Below are positions 25,069 through 32,606 of a stretch of 64,000 nt of DNA, piece by piece (position 1 is the stretch's first letter; every line of letters starts with the position of its first letter). This DNA is from PR03 sp964353555. Its GTDB lineage: Bacteria > Myxococcota_A > UBA9160 > PR03. The position numbers and the translations under genes were made by a program. The notes under the pieces were generated by a model. It did not search any database and was not told where the DNA came from. It worked only from the letters and a program-made list of their open reading frames with translations. The stretch lies in contig CAYGWM010000008.1 of the NCBI GenBank assembly GCA_964353555.1, positions 1-64,000 on the forward strand, in the 5' to 3' direction.

Positions 25069-25815
25069 ATGATCCTCGAGAAGTTCTGGGGCGCGATCCG
25101 GGTTCGGCTCAACAAGCTCGCGAACCTGTTCTGGCAGAGCGATCCGATCGCCGCGATGCAGTACGAGTACGACCTCGCGGTGGAGCAGATGAAGGAGGGC
25201 CGCGTCGGGCTCGAGCAGTACCGCGGGCTCGTCGAGCGCGTCGCGCGCCAGGTGGCGACGAACCGCCGCCACAGCGAGCAGCTCGCCGCGCAGGTGAAGG
25301 CCTACCTGAAGGCCGGCGACCGCGACACCGCCTCGCGCTTCGCGCTCGAGCTGCAGAAGGCCAAGCAGGAGCTGGGCAAGAACGAAGAGCAGCTCGCGAT
25401 GCACGAGCAGGCCTACCAGAACAGCCTGAAAAAGATTCAGCACGCCAACAAGAAACTGCTCGACGTGCGCGAGAAGATCCAGCGCTACGACGCCGAGTTG
25501 AAGATGAGTGCGGCGGAAGCGGAGATCGCCAAGCTCTCCGAGAGCTTCGACATGAACGTGACCACCGACTTCGGCGAGATCGAGCGCGTGATCCAGGAGC
25601 GCATCGATCGCAACCGCGGCGCGGTGCGCGTCGCGGTCGACCTGTCCGAGAAGGGTGTCGCCGAGGTCGAAGCCGAGGAGAAGATGGAACAGGTGCTGGC
25701 CGAGGACGCGCTGCGCAGCTTCGAGGAAGAACTCGGCCTGCGCACGCCCGAGACCGCACCCGTCATCGAGACAGCGAAGGATCTCGGCCCGATGACCGAG
25801 AAGCAGGGCTCGTAG
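25069..25815 (+). CDS. pspA: PspA/IM30-family membrane-maintenance protein
   Basis: 248 residues, almost entirely alpha-helical coiled coil. The N-terminal amphipathic helix (MILEKFWGAIRVRLNKLANLFW) would bind membrane. Next comes SDPIAAMQYEYDLAVEQMKEGRVGLEQYRGLVERVARQVATNRRHSEQLAAQV, then GDRDTASRFALELQKAKQELGKNEEQL, corresponding to the PspA core. ESCRT-III-like PspA/Vipp1 proteins assemble on stressed inner membrane and limit proton leak. ATG 25069 follows AGGGGGA; an upstream in-frame ATG at 24880 gives an unrelated Arg-rich extension. It begins the cluster 25069-32036 and is separated from the next gene by hairpins. No pspF, pspB or pspC is nearby. Confidence 0.85.
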   Translation: MILEKFWGAIRVRLNKLANLFWQSDPIAAMQYEYDLAVEQMKEGRVGLEQYRGLVERVARQVATNRRHSEQLAAQVKAYLKAGDRDTASRFALELQKAKQELGKNEEQLAMHEQAYQNSLKKIQHANKKLLDVREKIQRYDAELKMSAAEAEIAKLSESFDMNVTTDFGEIERVIQERIDRNRGAVRVAVDLSEKGVAEVEAEEKMEQVLAEDALRSFEEELGLRTPETAPVIETAKDLGPMTEKQGS

Positions 25816-25817
25816 CC

Positions 25818-25884
25818 CCGACGCGCGGCGCGTCGGCCCAGCTCGGGCCCGTTCGATGATCCGGAGGGCCAGGCGCGTCGCGCC
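25818..25884 (+). terminator. Hairpin cluster after pspA (possible attenuator or processing site)
   Basis: Three GC-rich hairpins lie in the 93-bp spacer: CCGACGCG-CGG-CGCGTCGG (25818-25836, perfect 8-bp stem), GGCCC-AGCTC-GGGCC (25835-25849) and GGCGCG-T-CGCGCC (25872-25884). None is followed by a T tract, so full termination is uncertain. Such stems could lower transcription of the downstream genes or stabilise the pspA end of the transcript. Confidence 0.45.
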
Positions 25885-25908
25885 GGGCGAGTCGGAGAGG
25901 GAGCAGGA

Positions 25909-27684
25909 ATGGCGGAACCGGTAACGGGCGGCGGGGGACCGAAGCCGCTCTTCTACCTCGCAGTGATCGCAGTAATCTTGGGCCTGGTCTGGCTCGCGAT
26001 GTCGCGGTTCGGTGTCTTGCCGCAGCTCGGTCCGGGCGAGCCCGCGTCGAAGCCCGTCGCGCAGGTGCCGGCCGCCCCGGTCGCGCCCGCGGCCGCCCCG
26101 GCCAACGAGGCATCCGCCAGCGAAGCGCCCGACAGCGCCGGCATCACCACGGTGAAGGAGTACGACTTCGTCGCCGCGCAGCGCCTGCCCGAGGTGAAGG
26201 GCGTCTCGGGCTACAAGGCGCTCGAGAACCGCACGGTGCGCTTCGCGATCAACGTGTGGGCCGGCTGGAGTCCGATCCTACAGGCGAACCGTGGGATGAG
26301 CGCCGGCAAGGTCTGGAAGACGCCCGGCGGCCAGGACTTCAAGGTCGAGCTGGTGTTGATCGACGATCCCGTGGCGATGCGCGACGCGTTCGCGGCTGGC
26401 GACATCCAGGTTGGCTGGGCGACGCTCGACATGTTGCCGCTGATGATCGAGGGCTTGCGCAAGGATTCGCGCGTGATGCCGCGTGTCTATCAACAGGTCG
26501 ACTGGTCGAACGGCGGCGATGGCATCGTCGTGCGCGATTCGGTGAAGACGATGGCCGGTCTGCGCGGCAAGAAAGTGGTGCTGGCGCAGAACTCGCCGTC
26601 CCATTTCTTCTTGCTGAACGCGTTGATCAACGCCGGCGTGCAACCTTCGGAAGTGGATATGCGCTTCACCGGCGACGCGTTCCAGGCGGCGGCCGCTTTC
26701 AACGCCGACAAGTCGATCGCCGGTGTCGTGTCGTGGGCGCCCGACATCTACAGCCTCTCCGAGATCAAGGGCAACAAGCTGATCATCAGCACCGGCACCG
26801 CGAACAAGCTGATCGCAGACATCTGGTTCGCGCGCGCCGACTTCGCGAAAGATCATCCCGACATCATCGAAGGACTCGCGCGCGGGATCTTCGATGCGAT
26901 GGAGGAGCTGAAGCAGCAGTCCGCGAAGGTCGCCGTCTCGAAGATCATGGCCGACGCCTACTCGATTCCGGAGTCCGACGCGCTCGGGATGCTCGCCGAC
27001 GCCCACTCGACCAACTACGCCGAGAACCGCGAGTTCTTCCTGAACCGGAACAACCCGACCAACTTCGAGCGGACCTGGAACACGGCCTATTTCCTGTACA
27101 AGCGGATCGGTGCAGTCACCACCAAGACGCCGTTCGACCAGGTCATGGATTTCAGCGTGATCCAGAAGCTCGCCGCGGAGCCGCGCTACGCCAATCAGAA
27201 GAGCGACTACGACGTTCAGTTCGCACCCGCCTCGGCGAGCGCGGTGCAGGCCGAGTCCGCGGAGATCCTGACCAAGACGGTCGTGATCCATTTCTACCCG
27301 AACTCGTGGGACCTGAACCTGCGCGTGAAGGACCAAGTCGGCGGCGCCCAGCGCGACGAGCTCTACGACCCAAACGCGCAATTCGTGATCGAAGAGGTCG
27401 GCAAGCTGGCCGGCCAGTACGGCGCCGCGCGGATCATCATCGAGGGGCATACCGATGCCTCGATGAAGGGACGCGTGCCAGCCAGCACCGTGCAGGAACT
27501 CTCGGCGAATCGCGCCAATGCGGTGAAGCAGCAGCTGGTGCGCGCGTTCCCGACGCTCTCGCCGAACCAGTTCTCGGCGACCGGCGTGGGTTGGGACAAG
27601 CCGGCCGACGAGAACGACCCGACGAACCACGCCAAGAACCGCCGCGTCGAGGTGAAGGTGTACCCGGCCGAGGCAGCGGAGTAA
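25909..27684 (+). CDS. Membrane-anchored ABC substrate-binding protein fused to an OmpA peptidoglycan-binding domain
   Basis: 591 residues, three parts. Residues 14-31 are one uncleaved transmembrane helix (LFYLAVIAVILGLVWLAM), followed by a Pro/Ala linker to about residue 80. Residues about 105-400 are an NMT1/SsuA-type binding fold (VRFAINVWAGWSPILQANRG, IDDPVAMRDAFAAGDIQVGWATLDMLPLM, LRGKKVVLAQNSPSHFFLLNAL). Residues about 455-590 are an OmpA_C domain with IIIEGHTDASMKG (H514, D516), SANRANAVKQQL and KNRRVEVKV (R578-R579). OmpA domains grip peptidoglycan diaminopimelate through the conserved Asp and Arg. The protein would thus bridge inner membrane and cell wall while carrying a ligand sensor. 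It is followed 9 bp later by a permease gene. The ligand is unknown. Confidence 0.88.
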   Translation: MAEPVTGGGGPKPLFYLAVIAVILGLVWLAMSRFGVLPQLGPGEPASKPVAQVPAAPVAPAAAPANEASASEAPDSAGITTVKEYDFVAAQRLPEVKGVSGYKALENRTVRFAINVWAGWSPILQANRGMSAGKVWKTPGGQDFKVELVLIDDPVAMRDAFAAGDIQVGWATLDMLPLMIEGLRKDSRVMPRVYQQVDWSNGGDGIVVRDSVKTMAGLRGKKVVLAQNSPSHFFLLNALINAGVQPSEVDMRFTGDAFQAAAAFNADKSIAGVVSWAPDIYSLSEIKGNKLIISTGTANKLIADIWFARADFAKDHPDIIEGLARGIFDAMEELKQQSAKVAVSKIMADAYSIPESDALGMLADAHSTNYAENREFFLNRNNPTNFERTWNTAYFLYKRIGAVTTKTPFDQVMDFSVIQKLAAEPRYANQKSDYDVQFAPASASAVQAESAEILTKTVVIHFYPNSWDLNLRVKDQVGGAQRDELYDPNAQFVIEEVGKLAGQYGAARIIIEGHTDASMKGRVPASTVQELSANRANAVKQQLVRAFPTLSPNQFSATGVGWDKPADENDPTNHAKNRRVEVKVYPAEAAE

Positions 27685-27693
27685 CGCGGCGAG

Positions 27694-28521
27694 ATGCCCC
27701 TCGGCATCGGGGATCGGCTGCTCGCGCTGCGGCGGGAGCCACCGCGCAGCGCCGCGATCGCCCTCGGCGCCGCGGGCGTCGTTGCGCTCGTCTGCGGCTG
27801 GGCGCTGCTTACGATGGGCGACATTGCCGAGGAGCGTTGGATCTCGCCGACCGTGCTGCCGAGTCCGGCGGAGGTCGTGCGCAGCGCGGGCTCGCTGTTC
27901 ACCGAGCGGCATCTGCTGCAAAGCGTGATAGCGACACTTCGCCGTGTTGTTCTGGGCTTCGCGCTGGCGCTCCTCATCGGTGTGCCGGTGGGAATCGTGG
28001 CTGGTTCCTGGCGGGCGCTGCATGCTGTGCTGGCGCCGCTGGCGCTCTTCGGTCGCAACATCCCGATCGCGGCACTGATCCCGCTCACGGTGCTCTGGTT
28101 CGGGATCGGCGAGGCGCAGAAGACTGCCTTCATCTTCATGGCCTGCGTGCCGTTCATCTTCTCGGACGCGGCGTTGGCGGTGGTGACGGTGCCCGATCGC
28201 TACGTCGAGACGGCGCAGACCCTCGGCGCGTCGCAGTTGCAGATCGTGCGCAAGGTGCTGGTGCCGCTGGCGCTCCCGAGTGTCTTCGAAAGTTCGCGAC
28301 ACCTGTTCGGACTGGCGTTCGGCTACATCATGCTCGCCGAGCTGATCAACGCCCAGCACGGGCTCGGCTGGCTGCTCTCGACCAGCCAACGCCGCGGGAT
28401 GAATGAGCACATTCTGCTGATCCTGGGCGTGATCGGGGCGCTCGCCTACGGCATCGATCGGCTGTTGGGGTGGCTCGCGCGCCGGCTCTTTCCGCACCGG
28501 CAGAGCGAGGCAAGTTCATGA
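27694..28521 (+). CDS. ABC transporter permease, SsuC/TauC-type
   Basis: 275 residues, about six to seven transmembrane helices. The BPD_transp_1 core is clear: LLQSVIATLRRVVLGFALALLIGVPVGIVAGS, and the ATPase-contact loop YVETAQTLGASQLQIVRKVLVPLALPSVFESSRHLFGLAFGYIMLAELI. This EAA region is the coupling interface with the ATPase. It lies between the SBP-OmpA gene and the ATPase, whose ATG overlaps its stop (28518-28521). It is only broadly similar to the ThiX-like permease at 20664, so it is a distinct system, not a duplicate. Confidence 0.9.
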   Translation: MPLGIGDRLLALRREPPRSAAIALGAAGVVALVCGWALLTMGDIAEERWISPTVLPSPAEVVRSAGSLFTERHLLQSVIATLRRVVLGFALALLIGVPVGIVAGSWRALHAVLAPLALFGRNIPIAALIPLTVLWFGIGEAQKTAFIFMACVPFIFSDAALAVVTVPDRYVETAQTLGASQLQIVRKVLVPLALPSVFESSRHLFGLAFGYIMLAELINAQHGLGWLLSTSQRRGMNEHILLILGVIGALAYGIDRLLGWLARRLFPHRQSEASS

Positions 28522-29381
28522 GCGCACCCGCCGCCGCGCCGGCGCCCGAAGCGATCGTGGAGTTCGATCGCGTCTCGAAGGTGTTCGGTGCCGGGACGCC
28601 GCGCGAGTCGCTCGCGATCGAGAACGTGACGTTCCGCGTCGACGACCGCCCCGGGCACGGCGAGTTCATCGCGCTCGTCGGTCCATCCGGATGCGGCAAG
28701 TCGACCGTACTGCGGCTGATTGCGGGGCTCGCACCGCACCACCCGCCCACCCGCGGTGCGGTGCGCGTCACGGGACGCAGCGTCGACGGCCCGAGCGCCG
28801 AGCGCGGCATGGTGTTCCAGGACTACACGTCGTTCGATCACCTGACGGTCGAGGACAACGTGGCGTTCGGGCTCGAGTGTCGCGGCGTCGCGGTCGCCGA
28901 ACGCCGCGCGCAGGCACACGAGTGGATCGGCAAGGTCGGGCTCGACGTCGCGCGCGACGCACGAAAGTTTCCGCACCAACTCTCGGGCGGCATGCGACAG
29001 CGCGTCGCGATCGCGCGGACGCTGATCCTGCGACCGCGCATCCTGTTGATGGACGAGCCCTTTGGTGCGCTCGACCCGACCACGCGGCTGTCGATGCAGG
29101 ATCTGCTGGTCACGCTCTGGCGCGACATCCAGGCGACCGTGTTCTTCGTGACCCATTCGCTGGAAGAGGCGGTGTTCCTCGGCGATCGCATCTACGTGAT
29201 GGCCGCGCGCCCGGGACGCCTGCTGCGCGAACTCCCGTCCCCGCCGCCCGACCGCCCGGCGCGTGAGATGCAGAGCAAGCCCGGCTTCCAGCAGCTCGTG
29301 GCCGAGGTCCGCGACCTGCTCCAGCAGCTCGAAGGTGAGGCGAAGAACGCCGCGCCGCCTGCGAAGTCGGCCCGTGGTTGA
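28518..29381 (+). CDS. ABC transporter ATP-binding protein, SsuB/TauB-type
   Basis: 287 residues. Walker A GPSGCGKST, Q-loop MVFQDYTSFDHLTVEDNVAFGL, signature LSGGMRQRVAIARTL, Walker B ILLMDEPFGALDP, switch VFFVTHSLEEAVFLGDRIYVM. The loop after the Walker A strand holds an unusual hydrophilic insertion (HHPPTRGAVRVTGRSVDGPS). The C-terminus (FQQLVAEVRDLLQQLEGEAKNAAPPAKSA) is a longer helix than typical SsuB tails and might contact the neighbouring coiled-coil protein, which is inference. The next gene begins with a GTG inside its 3' end (29374). Confidence 0.9.
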   Translation: MSAPAAAPAPEAIVEFDRVSKVFGAGTPRESLAIENVTFRVDDRPGHGEFIALVGPSGCGKSTVLRLIAGLAPHHPPTRGAVRVTGRSVDGPSAERGMVFQDYTSFDHLTVEDNVAFGLECRGVAVAERRAQAHEWIGKVGLDVARDARKFPHQLSGGMRQRVAIARTLILRPRILLMDEPFGALDPTTRLSMQDLLVTLWRDIQATVFFVTHSLEEAVFLGDRIYVMAARPGRLLRELPSPPPDRPAREMQSKPGFQQLVAEVRDLLQQLEGEAKNAAPPAKSARG

Positions 29382-30255
29382 AACGCGCCAGGGAGGCCTC
29401 GGCCGCTATCTGCGCGAAGCATTCCTGTTCCGCTGGAATCTGCTCGGGCTGATCGGTGCGGCGGCGGCGGCGGCGCTCTCTCCGTTCCCCGCCGCGGCGC
29501 TCCCGCTGGTGGCTGCCGCCGAACTCGCGTACCTCGCCGGCCTGGTGACGATCCCGCGCTTTCGCAAAGCGGTCGATGCACAGCAGGCGGCTCGCTTGCG
29601 CGCGGAGGACGCCGACGGCGCAGTCGTGGCCCGCCTCGAGAATCTGCTCTTCAACCTGTCTGCCGACGGCCGCGAGCGCTTCGAGAGCCTGCGCACGCGC
29701 TGCGTGCGGATGCGCGCGCTCGGGCGCGGAGCGCGGGGCAGAGCCGAGCCCGGCCCGGAGCGCGGCGACGAACTCCAGTCGCCTGCGCTCGACAGGATGC
29801 TGTGGGTGTTCCTGCGGCTGCTGCACACCCAGGACTCGCTCCGACACTTCTTGCAGTCGACGCCGGAGCCCGAGCTCGAGCAGCGCGTCGAAGCGCTGCG
29901 TCGCGAACTCGAGCAGGCGCAACAGGCGAAGGACGAACGCATCGTGCGGTCGCTCACCGACAGCCTGGCCTCGGCGCAGCTGCGGCTCGACAACTACCGC
30001 ACCGCGAAGAGCAACGAGCACTTCGTCGGCGTCGAACTCGATCGCATCGAGCAGAAGATCCAGGTGCTCTCGGAGCAGGCCGTGAATCGCCAGGATCCGG
30101 ACCTGTTGTCGAGCCAGGTCGACTCGGCGGCCGAGAGCGTGCGGCAGACCGAGAAGACGATCGGCGAGCTCCAGGCGATCACCGGGCTCGTCGAGGACCT
30201 CGACGAGCCGCCCGCGATCCTCGACGCGCGCTTCGAGGAGATCATGAAGCGGTGA
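29374..30255 (+). CDS. Membrane-hairpin coiled-coil protein of the PspA/AAA cluster
   Basis: 293 residues, no recognised family. Residues about 22-60 form two closely spaced hydrophobic helices with a short SPFP turn (LLGLIGAAAAAALSPFPAAALPLVAAAELAYLAGLVTI), a membrane hairpin. Residues about 65-160 are charged helical sequence with a Gly/Arg/Pro-rich interruption at 117-133. Residues 165-265 are a strong coiled-coil candidate (LEQRVEALRRELEQAQQAKDERIVRSL, LDRIEQKIQVLSEQAV). The GTG start overlaps the ATPase gene by 8 bp and the stop overlaps the AAA gene (GTGA, 30252-30255). The design suggests an adaptor that ties the AAA protein to the membrane. Confidence 0.8.
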   Translation: MVETRQGGLGRYLREAFLFRWNLLGLIGAAAAAALSPFPAAALPLVAAAELAYLAGLVTIPRFRKAVDAQQAARLRAEDADGAVVARLENLLFNLSADGRERFESLRTRCVRMRALGRGARGRAEPGPERGDELQSPALDRMLWVFLRLLHTQDSLRHFLQSTPEPELEQRVEALRRELEQAQQAKDERIVRSLTDSLASAQLRLDNYRTAKSNEHFVGVELDRIEQKIQVLSEQAVNRQDPDLLSSQVDSAAESVRQTEKTIGELQAITGLVEDLDEPPAILDARFEEIMKR

Positions 30256-32036
30256 GCGACGTCGACAAGAGCGTTGGCGCGAATCCGGGAGCCACTGCGG
30301 TTCCGTCCTTCTGGCCGGACTGGGCCCAGCGGATGGCCGAGCTCTACTACACCGGCACGACCGCGATGTTCGTGTTGCACGGCGCCACACACGACCTCGT
30401 GCGGAACGAGGGCGCGAACGGCGCGCGCTACGGCGCGCTCGCCGAGTTTCTCGCCGAGCAGCTCTTCGGTCGCTGGGATCTGGTGCTCCACTACGACCTC
30501 GGCCGCGGACTGCGCGCGTTCGCGGGCCGCGACGAGGCGCGACTGCGGACGATGGTCGAGAAGGCGTCGGCGCGCATCGGCGACCTCGCGGCGCTCGGCA
30601 AGGAGCCGGGAGCGGTTTTCGCCGCGCTCGACCATTTCGTGCAGCGCAACGTGATGGCCGACGAGAAGGACCGGCTCCGTACGGCCGTGCTCTTCGACCA
30701 CGCGTCCTTCTTCGCGCCCAACGTCGAACCGGGCCGCCTGTCGATCGCATCCGCTTCGCAACTCGTGACGCTGCTCAACTGGGCGGCGAGCCCGTACGTG
30801 AAGAGCCTCAACATGGCGTTCGTGCTCTGCGACGAGAAACTGTCCCAGCTCTCTGAGCGACTCACGACCAGTCCGCACGTGGCGTCGCTGGAAGTGCCGC
30901 TGCCCGGCGAGCCGGCGCGCGCGCACTTCGTGCAACACCGGCTCGCCGGCCGCGATCTGACGAAGGTGTCAGATTATGGCGTCCCCGAGCTGGCGCGGCT
31001 CACCGCCGGACTCTCGCTCGTCGATCTCGACACGTTGGTACGCTCGACGCTCGAGACCGGACGCCGACTCGACGCCGATCTGTTCCGCGCCACCAAGAAG
31101 CGACTGCTCGAACGCCTCGCAGAGGGCCTGCTGGAATTCGTCGAGCCGGACTTCGATCTCGATCTGGTGGTCGGTCACGAGGCGACCAAGCAGCGTCTGC
31201 GCGACGACGCTGCATTGCTGCGCCGCGGCGCGCTCGAAAGCGTTCCGATGGGCTACCTGATCTGTGGGGCGGTTGGCACGGGCAAGACGTTCCTCGCCAC
31301 CTGCGCGGCCGGCAGCTTCGGCGTGCCGATGGTCACGCTGAAGAACTTCCGCTCGAAGTACGTGGGCGAGACCGAAGCCAACCTGGAGCACTTGCTCTCG
31401 GTACTGCGCGCGATGGGGCCGGTGGTGGTCGTGATCGACGAGGCGGACGCCGCGCTCGGCGATCGCGAACAGGAAGGCGATTCGGGTACCGGCGCGCGCG
31501 TGTTCGGGATGATCGCTTCGCAGATGGGCAACACCCGCTATCGCGGCCGCATCCTCTGGATGCTGCTCACGTGTCGCCCCGATCTGTTGCCGATCGACCT
31601 GAAGCGCCAGGGCCGCGCGGAAGTGCACATCCCGCTCTTTTATCCCGAAGACGACGCCGAGATCCACGCGATGTTCCTGTCGATGGCAAAGAAACTCGGG
31701 ACCAGGCTCGCCCCAGAAGACGTTCCGGCCGTTCCGACGGCACGGCGTGGGCAACTGTCGGGCGCCGACATCGAAGGCATCGTCGGCCGTGCCTGGCGGC
31801 GCTCGCTGTTGGCAGGTTCGGACCGCGTGACGGCGGAATCGCTGCGCGAGGCGGCCCTGCAGTTCCTGCCGTCGATGGAGGGCCTCGAGAAGGAACTCCA
31901 GCAGACGGCGGCGATCCTCGAATGCACCGATCGCGATTTCCTGCCCACGTCGCTGCGCGATCGGCTCGACGCGCCCGGCGCCCGCGCTGCGCTCCAGGGA
32001 CGCCTCACCGAGCTGAAGCGGCTCGTCGATTCGTAG
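30252..32036 (+). CDS. Tandem AAA protein with degenerate first and active second ATPase domain
   Basis: 594 residues. The C-terminal AAA domain (about 310-540) is complete: Walker A G339-A-V-G-T-G-K345-T, Walker B VVVVIDEADAAL (D396, E397), and a second-region LLTCRPDLLPIDLKRQGRAEVHIPLF with a possible arginine finger. The N-terminal 20-240 keeps AAA-like strands (TAMFVLHGATHDLV, TAVLFDHASFFAP, NMAFVLCDEKLSQLSERL ... VASLEVPLPGEPAR) but has no Walker A. The layout resembles Ycf46-type proteins, where a dead AAA precedes a live one. AAA ATPases remodel protein assemblies, so PspA polymers or the ABC/coiled-coil complex are plausible clients. GTG start at 30252 overlaps the upstream stop. Confidence 0.85.
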   Translation: MSDVDKSVGANPGATAVPSFWPDWAQRMAELYYTGTTAMFVLHGATHDLVRNEGANGARYGALAEFLAEQLFGRWDLVLHYDLGRGLRAFAGRDEARLRTMVEKASARIGDLAALGKEPGAVFAALDHFVQRNVMADEKDRLRTAVLFDHASFFAPNVEPGRLSIASASQLVTLLNWAASPYVKSLNMAFVLCDEKLSQLSERLTTSPHVASLEVPLPGEPARAHFVQHRLAGRDLTKVSDYGVPELARLTAGLSLVDLDTLVRSTLETGRRLDADLFRATKKRLLERLAEGLLEFVEPDFDLDLVVGHEATKQRLRDDAALLRRGALESVPMGYLICGAVGTGKTFLATCAAGSFGVPMVTLKNFRSKYVGETEANLEHLLSVLRAMGPVVVVIDEADAALGDREQEGDSGTGARVFGMIASQMGNTRYRGRILWMLLTCRPDLLPIDLKRQGRAEVHIPLFYPEDDAEIHAMFLSMAKKLGTRLAPEDVPAVPTARRGQLSGADIEGIVGRAWRRSLLAGSDRVTAESLREAALQFLPSMEGLEKELQQTAAILECTDRDFLPTSLRDRLDAPGARAALQGRLTELKRLVDS

Positions 32037-32052
32037 CGTCGCACGCGCGACG
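32037..32052 (+). terminator. Hairpin after the AAA gene
   Basis: CGTCGC-ACGC-GCGACG directly follows the AAA stop codon: a 6-bp GC stem with a 4-nt loop and no T tract. It lies between two convergent genes (AAA and GNAT) and may end both transcripts. Confidence 0.35.
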
Positions 32053-32104
32053 CGTGGTGCATCGAGGATCGGCTGGAAGGCGTCCGTCGAGATCGGAGTG
32101 CGGC

Positions 32105-32578
32105 TCACTCTTCCGAACGCGTGGACTCCTCGAACAGCAGATAGTGCGTCTCGAACATGCCGAGCGCGCGGTAGGTGGCCTGCGCGCCGGTGTTCTCGCG
32201 CTCGACGTACAGCCGCAGGCCGCAGACGCCGGGCTCGCGCGCGGCCAGTGCGCGCACGTGCTGGTGGAGCCGCCGGTAGTGGCCGCAACCGCGATGCGCC
32301 GGTCGCACGTAGACGCTCTGGATCCACCAGAAAAAGCCGTTGCGCCATTCGCTCCACTCGGTGGTCAGCATCAAGCTCGCCGCCACTTCGCCGCCCGACT
32401 CGAGTACAAAGGTCCGGCCGCGCGCCGGATCGGCGAGCAGCGCCGCGACCCCCGCGCGCAGCGTCGGCTCGTCGAGCGCGAGATCCTCGGTCTCGCGGGC
32501 CATCGCGAGCGCGAAGCCCGCGAGCATATCGAGGTCGTCCGGTCCCGCCGCGCGAATGCGGGGTTCCGCTGCACTCAT
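32105..32578 (-). CDS. GNAT-family N-acetyltransferase
   Basis: 157 residues. The acetyl-CoA site is FFWWIQSVYVRPAHRGCGHYRRLHQHV, containing the R-G-C-G-H-Y version of the Q/R-x-x-G-x-G/A loop, preceded by GGEVAASLMLTTEWSEWRNG. The tail LRLYVERENTGAQATYRALGMFETHYLLFEE is typical: YVERENTGAQATY corresponds to motif B. It acetylates an amine on an unknown small molecule or protein. The start lies 28 bp downstream of the amidohydrolase stop, and it is the last gene of a four-gene minus-strand operon. Confidence 0.88.
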   Translation of the reverse strand: MSAAEPRIRAAGPDDLDMLAGFALAMARETEDLALDEPTLRAGVAALLADPARGRTFVLESGGEVAASLMLTTEWSEWRNGFFWWIQSVYVRPAHRGCGHYRRLHQHVRALAAREPGVCGLRLYVERENTGAQATYRALGMFETHYLLFEESTRSEE

Positions 32579-32606
32579 GTCCGCTGCTCCGGCGCGAACG
32601 TCACCC

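Noticed and set aside
25069..25815. Classical PspF/sigma54-controlled psp operon
   Set aside because: No pspF, pspB or pspC nearby and no -24/-12 element seen upstream.
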